Assembly (NCBI GenBank): GCA_050247515.1
Contig: JBFWUB010000022.1
Span: 1-64,000, forward strand
Length of the DNA: 64,000 nucleotides
Direction: 5' to 3'
Origin: RAM1 sp050247515
GTDB lineage: Bacteria > Pseudomonadota > Gammaproteobacteria > Burkholderiales > Burkholderiaceae_C
The notes below the pieces were generated by a model. That model saw only the letters and a list, made by a program, of their open reading frames with translations, was not told the DNA's origin and did not search any database. How positions within the stretch are numbered: the first letter of the stretch is position 1; each line of letters begins with the position of its first letter. The position numbers and the translations under genes are program-made. Shown here in pieces: positions 50,449 through 60,241 of the stretch.

Positions 50449-51534
50449 TCAGGGGGTGGATGTTGTGGCGTCAAGCGCCCGGCGGCGCTCGTCGCGCGGC
50501 CGTGCGGCCAGCTGCTTGACCGCATCATAAAACCGCTTCCAGTCACGCTGTTCGCGCGCAAACAGCGCCTCAAAGCCGGGCACCAGCTCGTCGTAGGCGG
50601 CCTGCGCGCCAAACGACGCATTGTTGGCCTGGGCTACCCAGGGGTCGTAGCCGGCAAAGCCGCCCCAGCCGGCCTTCAGCTGGGCGTACCGGTCACGGAA
50701 GTCCTGCATCACCGCATTTTTCTGCGCGGCGCGCTCGGCCTGCGGCGTGCCCGGCGCCGCATACACGGCCGCCAGCCGCTGGCGCGTGGCCAGTGCCAGC
50801 GCGCGGAACTGGCTGCGCCGCGCGTCGAACGCGGCGTATTCGGCGCGCGCCGCCTCGCTGGCACGGGCCGCCAGCCAGCGCGCGCTGCCCAACCGTTCCA
50901 CCGCGGTCGCGAAGGATTCATTGAACATGGTGTCGTCCTTCGCATAAACGACCTGGTGCGCCAGCTCGTGAAAGATCAGGCGCGCCAGCTCGCCCTCGGG
51001 GTAGTGCATGAAGGTGTTCAGCAGCGGGTCGCCGCCGGCCCAGTTCATCCAGCCCAGCGTGGAATACGCGGGCACGCCATAGACGCTGGCCTCCAGCCCC
51101 TGAGCCTGCAGCTGCGCGGCCTCGGCGCGCGCATCGGCTTCATTGAAATAGCCGCGATAACCCACGCAGCCCGTGACCGGGAAACACCAGGTGTGCAGCG
51201 TCAGCGAGTACGGCGGCGCCGCCACCACGTTCCACACCGCCGCGCGGCGCTTCAGGTCGGCATAGCGGCGGTAGCTCGGGTTGTTGGGCAAGTGCAGCTC
51301 GGTCGCGGCAAAGTCGCGGATGCGCTGGCTCAGGGCCAGGCGGGCCTTGAGTGCGTCGGGTGTGGCGGTATCGGCCAGCCATTCATTGACCGGGCGCGAC
51401 GCGTTCATCAGCGCCAGGTGGCCGCTGGCGGATTGCCAGTAATAGCCCAGGTTGGCGCACCCGCTCAGGCACAGCGCAGCCAGGCCTGCAGCGACAGCAA
51501 CACCGGCGAGCGCCATGAGCAGCTTGCGCTTCAC
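50449..51534 (-). CDS. Putative lipoprotein aminopeptidase
   Basis: This 361-residue protein starts with a lipoprotein signal ending in the lipobox 'LSGC', then shows the zinc-type motif 'IFHELAHQVVYAKDDTMFNESFA' whose core HELAH and downstream Glu fit a family of putative aminopeptidases. It would be membrane-anchored and face the periplasm. The GTG start at 51534 overlaps the oxidoreductase stop as GTGA; an ATG at 51516 is the alternative. Substrate is unknown. Confidence 0.82.
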   Translation of the reverse strand: MKRKLLMALAGVAVAAGLAALCLSGCANLGYYWQSASGHLALMNASRPVNEWLADTATPDALKARLALSQRIRDFAATELHLPNNPSYRRYADLKRRAAVWNVVAAPPYSLTLHTWCFPVTGCVGYRGYFNEADARAEAAQLQAQGLEASVYGVPAYSTLGWMNWAGGDPLLNTFMHYPEGELARLIFHELAHQVVYAKDDTMFNESFATAVERLGSARWLAARASEAARAEYAAFDARRSQFRALALATRQRLAAVYAAPGTPQAERAAQKNAVMQDFRDRYAQLKAGWGGFAGYDPWVAQANNASFGAQAAYDELVPGFEALFAREQRDWKRFYDAVKQLAARPRDERRRALDATTSTP

Positions 51535-53615
51535 GCCGCAGGGACGGCCTGCACCTCGACCAGGCAGTCGTAGAACACCGGGCCGCGGCCCAGGTCGGTG
51601 AGCTTCTGGCTGGTGAGCTGGTTGACGTTGGTGCCGTCCAGGCCGAACTTGCGCCACCAGATGCCCAGGCCGTGCACGACGCCGGGGCGCGCGCGTGAGG
51701 ACACCTCGGCCTTGCAGCGGTATTCACCGCGGTCGTTGAAGATGCGCACCACGGTGCCGTTTTCAATGCCGCGCGCGGCGGCGTCCGCGGCATGGATCTC
51801 CAGCACGGGCTCGCCTTCGATGCTGCGCAGGCTGGTCACATTGACGAAGCTGGAGTTGAGGAAGTTGCGTGCCGGCGGCGAGATCATGGCCAGCGGGTAA
51901 CGCCCGCTGCTGCCGGCCGGCTCGTAGTTGGGCAAGTAGTCCGGCAGGCCGTCCAGTCCCTGGCGGGCCAGCCGCTCGCTGTAAAACTCGCACTTGCCCG
52001 ACGGCGTGGCAAAGCCGCCTTCGGCAAACGGCGCATCGGGCAGTTTGAGCGTGGTGTAGCCGTGCTCCAGCAGCGCGTTGAAGTCCAGCGCGTTGCCATA
52101 GGCCTGGCGGCAGAGGGCTTCGTCGCTGTCGTACAGGCAGGCGTCCTCAAGCCCCATGCACCGCGCCAGGTCGCGGAAGATCTGCGTGTTGGGTCGCGCC
52201 TGGCCCACGGGGGCGATCGCAGGCCGGTTCAGCAGCGCATCGGTATGGCCATAGGCCAGGTGCACGTCCCAGTGCTCCAGCTGGGTGGTGGCCGGCAGGA
52301 TGTAGTCGGCGTAGTCGGCCGTGTCGGTGCGGAAATGCTCCAGCACCACGGTGAACAGGTCGTCGCGCGCAAAGCCCTGCACCACCTTGCCCGACTCGGG
52401 CGCCACGGCCACCGGATTGCTGTTGTAGACCACCAGCGCCTCGATCTTCGGGCCGAAGCCGGGCGAGCTGTCGCGCAGCAGGTCGTCGCCAATGGTGCTC
52501 ATGTTGATGGTGCGCGGCGCGCGCCCGGCCAGCAGGTCCGGGCGCTGAAGCGCCGCACGGTCCACCGGGAACATGCCCGAGCTGGACAGCAGCATGCCGC
52601 CCGCGCGGTGGCGCCAGGCGCCGGTGAGCGCCGGCAGGCTGGCCACCAGGCGCGCGGCGTTGCCGCCGCCGCGCGCGCGCTGCATGCCGTAGTTCAGCCG
52701 GATCGCGGCGGGTTGGGTGGTGCCGTAGTCGCGCGCCAGGGTCTTGATCTGCGCCACCGGCACGCCGCACACATCAGCCGCGCGTTCAGGCGGCCATTGC
52801 AGCGCCCGCTCGCGCAGGGCCTCCCAGCCCACGGTGTGCCTTGCCAGGTAGTCATGGTCCAGCCAGTCGTTGACGATCAGCTCGTGCATCAGCGCAAAGG
52901 CCAGCGCGGCGTCGGTGCCCGGGCGCAACGCAATGTGCTCATGGCATTTGTCGGCCGTCTCGGTACGGCGCGGGTCGATGCACACCAGCCGCGCGCCGTT
53001 GCGCTTGGCCTCCTGGGCCAGCCGCCAGAAATGCAGGTTGCTGGCAATCGAGTTGCTGCCCCAGATCAGGATCAGCCTGGATTGCGCAAAAAACTCCACC
53101 TTCATGCCGATCTTGCCGCCCAGCGTCTGGGTCAGGCCTTCGCCGCCCGCCGTTGCGCAGATGGTGCGGTCCAGCAGCGACGCGCCCAGGCGGTGAAAGA
53201 ACCGCGCCGCGATGCTTTCGCCCTGGACCAGGCCCATGGTGCCTGCATAGCTGTAGGGCACGATGGCCTCGGGGTTGCGCTGCGCAATGGCGCCCAGCCG
53301 GGCGGCGATGTCGGCCAGTGCCTCGTCCCAGCTGACCGGCGCGTACAGACCGGACCCCTTGGGCCCGGTGCGGCGCAGCGGTTGCAGCACGCGCTCAGGG
53401 TGGTAGGTGCGCTCGGCATAGCGCGACACCTTGGTGCACAGCACGCCGCCGGTGTGGGCATGCGCGGGATTCCCCTGTACCTTCACCGCCACGCCGTCCT
53501 CGACAGTGGTGACCAGGGAGCAGGTGTCGGGGCAATCATGCGGGCAGGCGCCCAGCACCTGCCGCGAAGCTTTCACGAAACTGACGCTAGGGGAGATGCC
53601 GATGGTATTACTCAC
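51531..53615 (-). CDS. Molybdopterin-dependent oxidoreductase
   Basis: This 694-residue enzyme begins with an iron-sulfur motif 'GACPHDCPDTCSL' (C-x3-C-x3-C) and a fourth Cys in 'GVLCTKVSRY', then shows molybdopterin-binding blocks 'SYAGTMGLVQGESIAARF' and 'LIWGSNSIASNLHFW'. It resembles cytoplasmic formate-dehydrogenase-like members of the DMSO reductase superfamily. There is no Tat signal. The likely start is GTG behind 'TATAGGG'. No electron-transfer subunit is adjacent, and substrate is unknown. It overlaps the aminopeptidase gene. Confidence 0.86.
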   Translation of the reverse strand: MSNTIGISPSVSFVKASRQVLGACPHDCPDTCSLVTTVEDGVAVKVQGNPAHAHTGGVLCTKVSRYAERTYHPERVLQPLRRTGPKGSGLYAPVSWDEALADIAARLGAIAQRNPEAIVPYSYAGTMGLVQGESIAARFFHRLGASLLDRTICATAGGEGLTQTLGGKIGMKVEFFAQSRLILIWGSNSIASNLHFWRLAQEAKRNGARLVCIDPRRTETADKCHEHIALRPGTDAALAFALMHELIVNDWLDHDYLARHTVGWEALRERALQWPPERAADVCGVPVAQIKTLARDYGTTQPAAIRLNYGMQRARGGGNAARLVASLPALTGAWRHRAGGMLLSSSGMFPVDRAALQRPDLLAGRAPRTINMSTIGDDLLRDSSPGFGPKIEALVVYNSNPVAVAPESGKVVQGFARDDLFTVVLEHFRTDTADYADYILPATTQLEHWDVHLAYGHTDALLNRPAIAPVGQARPNTQIFRDLARCMGLEDACLYDSDEALCRQAYGNALDFNALLEHGYTTLKLPDAPFAEGGFATPSGKCEFYSERLARQGLDGLPDYLPNYEPAGSSGRYPLAMISPPARNFLNSSFVNVTSLRSIEGEPVLEIHAADAAARGIENGTVVRIFNDRGEYRCKAEVSSRARPGVVHGLGIWWRKFGLDGTNVNQLTSQKLTDLGRGPVFYDCLVEVQAVPAA

Positions 53616-53673
53616 GTGGTAACCCTATAGTTCGCCGCGAATCCCACTACAACGACGTTGCAGGAGACATGAC

Positions 53674-54810
53674 ATGAAATTTGCCGGAACCCTTGCCCGG
53701 ACCGTGATGGTAGCCGCCCTGGCCCTTTGCGGTGGTGCCCTGCACGCGCAGGACGGTGTGACCAAGACCACCATCACCATTGGGCAGTCGGTCGCGCTGA
53801 CAGGCCCGGACGCCACGCTGGCCGCGCCGTTTCACCAAGGCGCAAAAATGTATTTTGACCGGGTCAACGCGGCCGGCGGCATCAATGGCCGCAAGATCGA
53901 ACTCATCACGATCGATGACCGCGGCATCCCCACCCAAACCGCGGCCAACACCAAACAGTTGATGGACCAGGGCGTGCTCGCGCTGTTCGCCTTTTATGGC
54001 TCCCCGCAGGTCGTTGCAGCCTATCCCGCGATCAAGGACACCGACGTCCTGCTGTTCGCGCCCATGGCCGCGGCGGACGAGCTGCGCGGCGCGCTGTACC
54101 CCAACGTTTATTCGCTGCGGCCCGGCTATGCCGAGGAAGCCTCGGCCATTGCCAAGCACGCCGAAACACTGGGCGCGCGCAAGTTTGCGGTGCTGCATGG
54201 CACCGACGGTGAATCGCTGGCCGCGCTGGACTCCGCCGAGCGCACCATGACCAGCGCGGGCGCCAACCTGCTGGCCAAGGCACCGCTGGCCGGCAACAGC
54301 CTCGCGGCCAGCGTGGAAAAGGTCATGGCCGCGCGCCCTGAATCCGTGCTGGTGATCAGCGATGCGGCAGGCGCGGGCACCGCCATCCGCGACCTGCGCG
54401 CCAAGGGCTTTCGCGGCCCCATCTATGGATTTTCAAACACCGGTGAAAGCCTGCTCGCCGATCAGTTGGGCCCGGCCGGCGCGGGCGTGGTGGTGGTGCG
54501 CGTGGTGCCCAAGAGCGACAGCGCCAGACAGGCGATCACGCGCGAGCTGCAGGCCGACCTGGCCCAGGCCAAGTTGGGCAAGCCCAATGTGTACCTGCTG
54601 GAAGGCTATATCGCCGCGCGCGTTTTTTCGGAAGCACTGCGCCGCATCCCGGCCAAGGACACGCTCAACCGCGCCCGGCTGAAAAAATCCATTGATACCC
54701 TGGACGACCTGTCGATCGGTGGCTTTCGCGTTCACTTCACCGATGAACGCGTGGGCTCCAAGCTGGTGGAGCTGAGCCTGATCGATTCGCAGGGCCGGGT
54801 GCGCGAGTAA
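53674..54810 (+). CDS. Periplasmic binding protein, branched-chain amino acid ABC type
   Basis: This 378-residue protein has a signal peptide (about 1-24, ending 'ALHAQ') and the two-lobe Leu/Ile/Val-binding fold: 'TITIGQSVALTGPDATLAAP', 'INGRKIELITIDDRGIP' and 'VYLLEGYIAARVF'. No permease or ATPase genes follow, so it must share a transporter encoded elsewhere or serve as a sensor. A divergent 58-base gap separates it from the oxidoreductase gene. The ligand cannot be read from the sequence. Confidence 0.88.
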   Translation: MKFAGTLARTVMVAALALCGGALHAQDGVTKTTITIGQSVALTGPDATLAAPFHQGAKMYFDRVNAAGGINGRKIELITIDDRGIPTQTAANTKQLMDQGVLALFAFYGSPQVVAAYPAIKDTDVLLFAPMAAADELRGALYPNVYSLRPGYAEEASAIAKHAETLGARKFAVLHGTDGESLAALDSAERTMTSAGANLLAKAPLAGNSLAASVEKVMAARPESVLVISDAAGAGTAIRDLRAKGFRGPIYGFSNTGESLLADQLGPAGAGVVVVRVVPKSDSARQAITRELQADLAQAKLGKPNVYLLEGYIAARVFSEALRRIPAKDTLNRARLKKSIDTLDDLSIGGFRVHFTDERVGSKLVELSLIDSQGRVRE

Positions 54811-54918
54811 ACCGTTTGAACTCAATCGCCGTGCTGGCGACAATCTGGCGGCGCAAAACTGCGGATTAATTCCGCAACCGGACAGGAGACTGAAAGCCCG
54901 GCTGGCGAAAATGTAAGC

Positions 54919-56064
54919 ATGCTTATTACACGCCGCCATTTCGCCACGGCCCTGTCCGCGACCCTGGGCAGTGCCGCCCTGACAGGCGCCCCCGCGCTGC
55001 GCGCCCAGCCTGACACCCGCATCGTGCTGGGCCAGTCAGCCCCGTTCACCGGCCCCGCAGCCCAGCTGGGCATCCAGTTCAATCTGGGAGCCAAGCTGTA
55101 TTTCAACCAGCTCAACGCGCAAGGCGGCGTCAACCGCCGCACGGTGGAGCTGGTCAATCTGGATGACGGCTATGAGCCTGATCGCTGCGCGGAAAACACC
55201 CGCAAGCTGATTGCCGACGATGTGTTTGCGCTGTTTGGGTACATCGGCACACCGACCAGCGTTGCCGCATTGCCGCTGGCCACCAAGGACAAAGTGCCGT
55301 TCTTCGCGCCGTTCACCGGCGCCATGGCGTTGCGCCAGCCGTTCAACCGGTATGCGTTCCATGTGCGCGCCTCCTACAACGACGAGACCGGCCTGATCGT
55401 CAAGCAGCTGACCAGCCTGGGCCTGAAGAAGATCGCGGTGTTCTACCAGAACGACGCCTATGGCAAGGCCGGTCTGGACGGCGTCACGCTGGCGCTGGGC
55501 GCGCTCAACATGAAGCCGGTGGCACAGGCCACGGTGGAGCGCAACTCGGTCGATGTGGCAGCCGCGGTGAAGTCACTGGTCGCCGCGGGGCCGGACGCCA
55601 TCGTTCAGATCAGCGCGTACAAGTCCTGCGCGGCCTTCATCCGCGCGGCGCACAAGGCCGGCTATGGCGGAACGTTCTACAACGTCTCGTTCGTGGGCAC
55701 GCAGGCGCTGGCCGATGAACTGGGCAAGGATGGCGCGGGCGTCGTGGTGTCGCAGGTGATGCCCTCGCCCTACAACGCGGCCCGGCCGATCACGCGCGAA
55801 TTCGTGGACGCCGTCAAAAAGGCCGGCGGCGACTACCAGGCCAACTTTTCCAGCATGGAAGGCTACATCGCCGCCAAGGTGTTCGCCGAAGGGCTCAGGC
55901 GCGCCGGCGCCAAGCTCACCCGTGACACGCTGATCGCCGGACTGGAAGGCATGGGCAGCCAGTCGCTGGGCGGCTTCGCGGTGTCGTTCTCGCCAACGGA
56001 CCATGTGGCGTCCCGCTTCGTCGAGCTGTCCATGCTGACCGGCGACGGACGCGTACGGACCTGA
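54919..56064 (+). CDS. Second periplasmic binding protein, branched-chain amino acid ABC type
   Basis: This 381-residue paralogue of the preceding gene has a twin-arginine-like signal 'ITRRHFATALSATLGSAAL' and the same fold ('VLGQSAPFTGPAAQLG', 'VELVNLDDGYEPDR', 'YIAAKVFAEGLRRA'). The 108-base gap upstream holds an imperfect palindrome, TGCGGATTAATTCCGCA, which may be an operator. It too lacks adjacent permease genes. Sequence divergence from the first copy suggests different ligands. Confidence 0.87.
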   Translation: MLITRRHFATALSATLGSAALTGAPALRAQPDTRIVLGQSAPFTGPAAQLGIQFNLGAKLYFNQLNAQGGVNRRTVELVNLDDGYEPDRCAENTRKLIADDVFALFGYIGTPTSVAALPLATKDKVPFFAPFTGAMALRQPFNRYAFHVRASYNDETGLIVKQLTSLGLKKIAVFYQNDAYGKAGLDGVTLALGALNMKPVAQATVERNSVDVAAAVKSLVAAGPDAIVQISAYKSCAAFIRAAHKAGYGGTFYNVSFVGTQALADELGKDGAGVVVSQVMPSPYNAARPITREFVDAVKKAGGDYQANFSSMEGYIAAKVFAEGLRRAGAKLTRDTLIAGLEGMGSQSLGGFAVSFSPTDHVASRFVELSMLTGDGRVRT

Positions 56065-56215
56065 GCGCGCGCGAGCGCGGCACCGGCAACGCTGTCAGCC
56101 GCGGCCTACCTGGCGGTCGGCCTGGATCGCTTTCTGCGCCCCTGCGCCTTGCTGGCCGCCCTTTTGGGTCCGCGCCGGTCGATACTGGTGACCTTCCCTT
56201 TCAGGAGACCCCGAA

Positions 56216-56572
56216 ATGAATTTCCGTCCCGCATTGCACCGCCTGCCTGCCGCATTGGCCATCGCCCTGGCCGGCCAGGCGCTGAACGCCACCGCGCAGA
56301 ACGCCAACCCCACCGGCCCTGGCCCCACCTCCGTCAACAAGGCGGGAGAAGCCTATCCGAACGACCCGAACGCGGCCAACCCGAACAAGCCCAAGGCCGA
56401 GATCGTGAAGAAGGCCGAAAAGTCGCAGGCGGCCCAGGCCACCAAGCGCACCACCCAAAAGGCGACCGACGCCGTGAAGAGCGGCGCTTCCAGGACCGCC
56501 GCGGTCATCCGCGACGCAGGCAACAAGCTCAACGAGAAGATCCCGCCGGGCCCGAACGACCCGAAGAAGTAA
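56216..56572 (+). CDS. Small exported Lys/Ala/Pro-rich protein of unknown function
   Basis: I do not recognise this 118-residue protein. It has a signal peptide (about 1-28, ending 'NATAQ') and a mature part rich in Lys, Ala, Asn and Pro, with a charged helical segment around 60-100 and the terminus 'IPPGPNDPKK'. A clear AGGAGA ribosome-binding site supports the start. It ends 6 bases from the convergent argE-like stop. Confidence 0.7.
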   Translation: MNFRPALHRLPAALAIALAGQALNATAQNANPTGPGPTSVNKAGEAYPNDPNAANPNKPKAEIVKKAEKSQAAQATKRTTQKATDAVKSGASRTAAVIRDAGNKLNEKIPPGPNDPKK

Positions 56573-56578
56573 GCGCGT

Positions 56579-57748
56579 TCAGTCCAGCGCGCGGGTGGCT
56601 GCCAGGCCCTGCATGAAGGCCTCGCAGCGCGCGAGCTGCTCCAGGCTCACGAACTCATCGGGCTGGTGTGCCTGGTTGATGCTGCCGGGGCCGCACACCA
56701 CGGTGGGAATGCCCGACTGCTTGAACAGCCCGGCCTCGGTGCCGAACGCCACCAGCGTGGTGCCCGGCTCGCCGCTCAGGCGTTGCGCCAGCCGCGTTAC
56801 CGCGTCGCCAGGCGACCCCAGAAAGCTGGGGATCTCGCAGATCGTCTCGAACGAAAACCCGGCATCGGGCGCCACGCGCTTCATGGCGGGCTCCAGCGCA
56901 CGCGCATGCGCCACCACCTCGGCCTGCATGGCCCTGGCGTCGGCGGTGGGCAGATCACGGAATTCATAGCGGAACTCGGCATCACGCGGCACCACGTTGT
57001 CGGCAATGCCGCCATGGAACTGCCCCACGCTGGTGGTGCTGAACGGTACGTCGAAGCCGTCGTAACGTGGCTCGTCGCGTTCAAACGCCTCGCCCATGTC
57101 GCGCACCTTGCCCACCACCCGCGCGGCCATCTCGATCGCGTTGACCGAATGCGGCGTGAGGGACGAATGCGCCTCCTTGCCGCGTACGCAGCAACGGTAG
57201 CGGTACACGCCCTTGTGCGCGATGGCCGGCACCATGCTGGTGGGCTCGCCCACGATGCACGCCAGCGGCGCGATGCCCGCGTCGCGCATGTCGGCGATCA
57301 GGTCGCGCACGCCGAAGCAGCCCACCTCTTCGTCATAGCTGAATGCAAAGTGCACGGCAAACGGGGCTTCGCTGGCCAGGAACAGCGGCGCATGCGCCAG
57401 CGCGATCGCGATGAAGGATTTCATGTCGGCCGAACCGCGGCCATACAGCCGGGCGTCCTTCACTGTTGCGCTCAGCGGGTCCACCGACCAGTCCTGTCCG
57501 TCCCAGGGCACGGTGTCGGTGTGGCCGGACAGGATGATGCCCGCGGGTTTGCCCTCGCCCAGCGTGGCAAACAGGTTGGCCTTGGTGCGCCCGGCGTTCC
57601 AGGTCAGCCGGCTCGGTACGCCGAGCGTCTGTAATTCGTCGCGAATGAAGTGGATCAGCTCAAGGTTGGAGTTCGCGCTGACGGTGTTCATGCGCACCAA
57701 AGTTTGCGCGAGCGCCAGGCCGCGCGGCGAGAGTGAGGTTGAAAGCAT
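56579..57748 (-). CDS. argE: Acetylornithine deacetylase-type M20 peptidase
   Basis: This 389-residue zinc hydrolase has the M20 motifs 'LSGHTDTVPWDGQDW' (metal His and catalytic Asp), 'YGRGSADMKSF', 'DEEVGCFG' and 'VVCGPGSINQAHQPDEFV'. It fits ArgE, which removes acetyl from N-acetylornithine; a broader N-acyl amino acid hydrolase is the alternative. ATG at 57748 is chosen over TTG at 57754. It diverges from another M20-family gene with a 61-base gap. Confidence 0.88.
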   Translation of the reverse strand: MLSTSLSPRGLALAQTLVRMNTVSANSNLELIHFIRDELQTLGVPSRLTWNAGRTKANLFATLGEGKPAGIILSGHTDTVPWDGQDWSVDPLSATVKDARLYGRGSADMKSFIAIALAHAPLFLASEAPFAVHFAFSYDEEVGCFGVRDLIADMRDAGIAPLACIVGEPTSMVPAIAHKGVYRYRCCVRGKEAHSSLTPHSVNAIEMAARVVGKVRDMGEAFERDEPRYDGFDVPFSTTSVGQFHGGIADNVVPRDAEFRYEFRDLPTADARAMQAEVVAHARALEPAMKRVAPDAGFSFETICEIPSFLGSPGDAVTRLAQRLSGEPGTTLVAFGTEAGLFKQSGIPTVVCGPGSINQAHQPDEFVSLEQLARCEAFMQGLAATRALD

Positions 57749-57809
57749 TGGCAAATTGTCACGGAAATTCCCTCTGGCGTCCGTGTGGGGGCATGGCTAG
57801 ACTCAGGGG

Positions 57810-59006
57810 ATGAAAATCCTCGACTCCATCGTCACGCAGGCCGCTGGCATTGCGGCCATCCGGCGCGACATCCACGCGCATCCTGAACTCTGTTTTGAAG
57901 AAGTGCGCACCGCCGACGTGATCGCCAGGCAGCTTGAGGCCTGGGGCATCCCCATCCATCGCGGCCTGGGCAAGACCGGCGTGGTGGGCATCGTCAAGAG
58001 CGGCACCTCGTCGCGCGCCATCGGGCTGCGCGCCGACATTGACGCGCTGCCCATGCAGGAGTTCAACAGCTTCGCGCACGCCAGCAAGCACGCCGGCAAG
58101 ATGCACGCCTGCGGCCATGACGGTCACACCGCCATGCTGCTGGCCGCGGCGCAGCACTTTGCGAAGCACCGCAACTTCGACGGTACCGTGTACCTGATCT
58201 TCCAGCCCGCCGAGGAAGGCGGCGGCGGCGCGCGCGAGATGATCAGCGACGGCCTGTTCGACAAGTTCCCGATGGACGCCGTCTTCGGCATGCACAACTG
58301 GCCCGGCCCACAGGTGGGGCGCTTCGCCGTGAGCGCCGGCCCCGTCATGGCCTCCAGCAACGAGTTCAGGATCACCATCCGCGGCAAGGGCAGCCATGCC
58401 GCGTTACCCCACAACGGCATTGACCCTGTGCCCATTGCCTGCCAGATGGTGCAGGCCTTCCAGACCATCATCAGCCGCAACAAGAAGCCCATCGACGCCG
58501 GCGTGATCAGCGTGACCATGATCCACGCGGGCGAAGCCACCAACGTGGTGCCCGACAGCTGCGAGCTGCGGGGCACGGTGCGCACCTTCATGCTGGAGGT
58601 GCTGGACCTGATCGAGTCGCGCATGAAGCAGGTGGCCGAGCACGTCTGCGCGGCGCATGACGCCCTGTGCGAGTTCGAGTTCGTTCGCAACTACCCGCCG
58701 ACCATCAACCACCCGAAGGAAGCCGAGTTCGCGCGCAAGGTCATGGCCGGCATCGTCGGCGCCGACCACGTTGACGAACAGGAGCCCACCATGGGCGCGG
58801 AGGACTTTGCCTTCATGTTGCAGGCCAAACCGGGCGCGTACTGCTTCATTGCCAACGGCGATGGCGCCCACCGCGAGATGGGCCACGGCGGTGGCCCCTG
58901 CATGCTGCACAACCCCAGCTATGACTTCAATGACGACCTGATCCCGCTGGGCGCCACCTACTGGGTGCGCCTGGCCGAGGAATGGCTGGCCAAGGACGCA
59001 GCATGA
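57810..59006 (+). CDS. M20 aminoacylase / hippurate hydrolase-like
   Basis: This 398-residue amidohydrolase has 'RRDIHAHPELCFEE', 'LRADIDALPMQE', 'HACGHDGHTAMLL', 'FQPAEEGGGGAREM' and 'MGAEDFAFML', hallmarks of the hippuricase/IAA-amidohydrolase group that frees amino acids from N-acyl or aryl conjugates. It ends in an ATGA overlap with the DUF2817 gene, so the two form an operon. It acts in the cytoplasm. Confidence 0.92.
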   Translation: MKILDSIVTQAAGIAAIRRDIHAHPELCFEEVRTADVIARQLEAWGIPIHRGLGKTGVVGIVKSGTSSRAIGLRADIDALPMQEFNSFAHASKHAGKMHACGHDGHTAMLLAAAQHFAKHRNFDGTVYLIFQPAEEGGGGAREMISDGLFDKFPMDAVFGMHNWPGPQVGRFAVSAGPVMASSNEFRITIRGKGSHAALPHNGIDPVPIACQMVQAFQTIISRNKKPIDAGVISVTMIHAGEATNVVPDSCELRGTVRTFMLEVLDLIESRMKQVAEHVCAAHDALCEFEFVRNYPPTINHPKEAEFARKVMAGIVGADHVDEQEPTMGAEDFAFMLQAKPGAYCFIANGDGAHREMGHGGGPCMLHNPSYDFNDDLIPLGATYWVRLAEEWLAKDAA

Positions 59007-60100
59007 TCGGCGTCACGCAGGCCTTTTCATCCACCTACGCGCAAGCCCGCACCAAGTTCCTCGAAGCCGCCGCCACGGCCGGGCTGCAGATTGAATCGCA
59101 TGTATACCCTGAAAAGGGGCGCGAAGGCGAAACCCTGGCCATGGATGTGGCGCGCGACGGCCCGGCCGACGCCGACCGGCTGCTGATCCTCACCAGTGCC
59201 TGCCACGGCGCCGAGGGCTATTGCGGCACCGGTGTGCAGGTGTTCGCGCTGCACGACGATGAGTGGCGCACCAGGGCGCGCGAGGCGGGCGTGGCGGTGC
59301 TGTACGTGCATGCGCTCAACCCGTACGGCTTCTCGCACATCCGCCGCGCCACCCACGAAAACGTGGACCTGAACCGCAACTTCCACGACTTCACCAAGCC
59401 GCTGCCGGTAAACGAGGCCTACCGCGAGCTGCAGCCGCTGCTGCTGCCGGACCAGTGGCCGCCGTCGGCCGACAACGTCGCCGCGATTGACAGCTACATC
59501 GCCACACGTGGCGAGGCAGGCTACCAGGCGGCCATCTCGCGCGGCCAGCATGAATTTCCGGGCGGCCTGTTCTTTGGCGGCACGGCACCGACCTGGAGCA
59601 ACACCACGCTGCGCCGCGTGCTGCGCCAGCACGGCAGCCGCGCGTCACGCATCGCCTGGATCGACATCCACACCGGCCTGGGCCCCAGCGGCGTGGGCGA
59701 GCGCATCTATGCCGGCAGCGACGACGCCGCCGCTGTGAAGCGCGCGCGTGCATGGTGGGACGGCGGCGGCGCCACGCCGGTCACATCCATCTATGACGGC
59801 ACGTCCACGTCGGCCTTCCTCACGGGGCTGATGTGGACCAGCATTTACCAGGAATGTCCGCAGGCCGAGTACACCGGTATTGCGATGGAATACGGCACCG
59901 TGCCCGTGCTGGATGTGATGCAGGCGCTGCGCGGCGAGCACTGGCTGCACCAGCACCCGGATGCGCCGCCCGCGCTGGCCGCGCAGATCCGCGCGCAGAT
60001 GCTGGCAGCGTTCTACACCGACACTGACACCTGGAAGGGCCAGATCATCAGCCAGGCACGCCAGTCGCTGTTCCAGGCGGCCGACGGCCTTTCGCGCTGA
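59003..60100 (+). CDS. DUF2817 protein, M14-carboxypeptidase-like
   Basis: This 365-residue protein matches the DUF2817 group, distantly related to zinc carboxypeptidases: 'TSACHGAEGYCGTG' (metal His-Glu), 'LNPYGFSHIRRATHENVDLNRNF', cited by core 'NVDLNRNF', 'WIDIHTGLGP' (metal His) and 'AMEYGTVPV' (catalytic Glu). It likely cleaves peptides or amides in concert with the coupled aminoacylase. No signal peptide is seen. Confidence 0.85.
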   Translation: MIGVTQAFSSTYAQARTKFLEAAATAGLQIESHVYPEKGREGETLAMDVARDGPADADRLLILTSACHGAEGYCGTGVQVFALHDDEWRTRAREAGVAVLYVHALNPYGFSHIRRATHENVDLNRNFHDFTKPLPVNEAYRELQPLLLPDQWPPSADNVAAIDSYIATRGEAGYQAAISRGQHEFPGGLFFGGTAPTWSNTTLRRVLRQHGSRASRIAWIDIHTGLGPSGVGERIYAGSDDAAAVKRARAWWDGGGATPVTSIYDGTSTSAFLTGLMWTSIYQECPQAEYTGIAMEYGTVPVLDVMQALRGEHWLHQHPDAPPALAAQIRAQMLAAFYTDTDTWKGQIISQARQSLFQAADGLSR

Positions 60101-60102
60101 AA

Positions 60103-60241
60103 CCCCCTCGGGGGGCAGCGCAGTACACGCAGTGACAAGCGTGGAGGCCTCCCAGTCGGCGCCGGGCCGTCCCAAGCCGACTGAAGCCCCCTCGGGGGGC
60201 AGCGCAGTACACGCAGTGACAAGCGTGGGGGCCTCTCAGTC
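60103..60241. repeat. Pair of 55-bp direct repeats
   Basis: Bases 60103-60157 and 60187-60241 are direct copies with two differences, separated by 29 bases. Each begins with a CCCCCTC-GGGGGG palindrome able to form a hairpin. They fill the 135-base gap between the convergent DUF2817 and coaX genes, and the second reaches the coaX stop. I recall similar repeats near gene ends in Comamonadaceae; a copy count would need a genome search. Confidence 0.85.
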
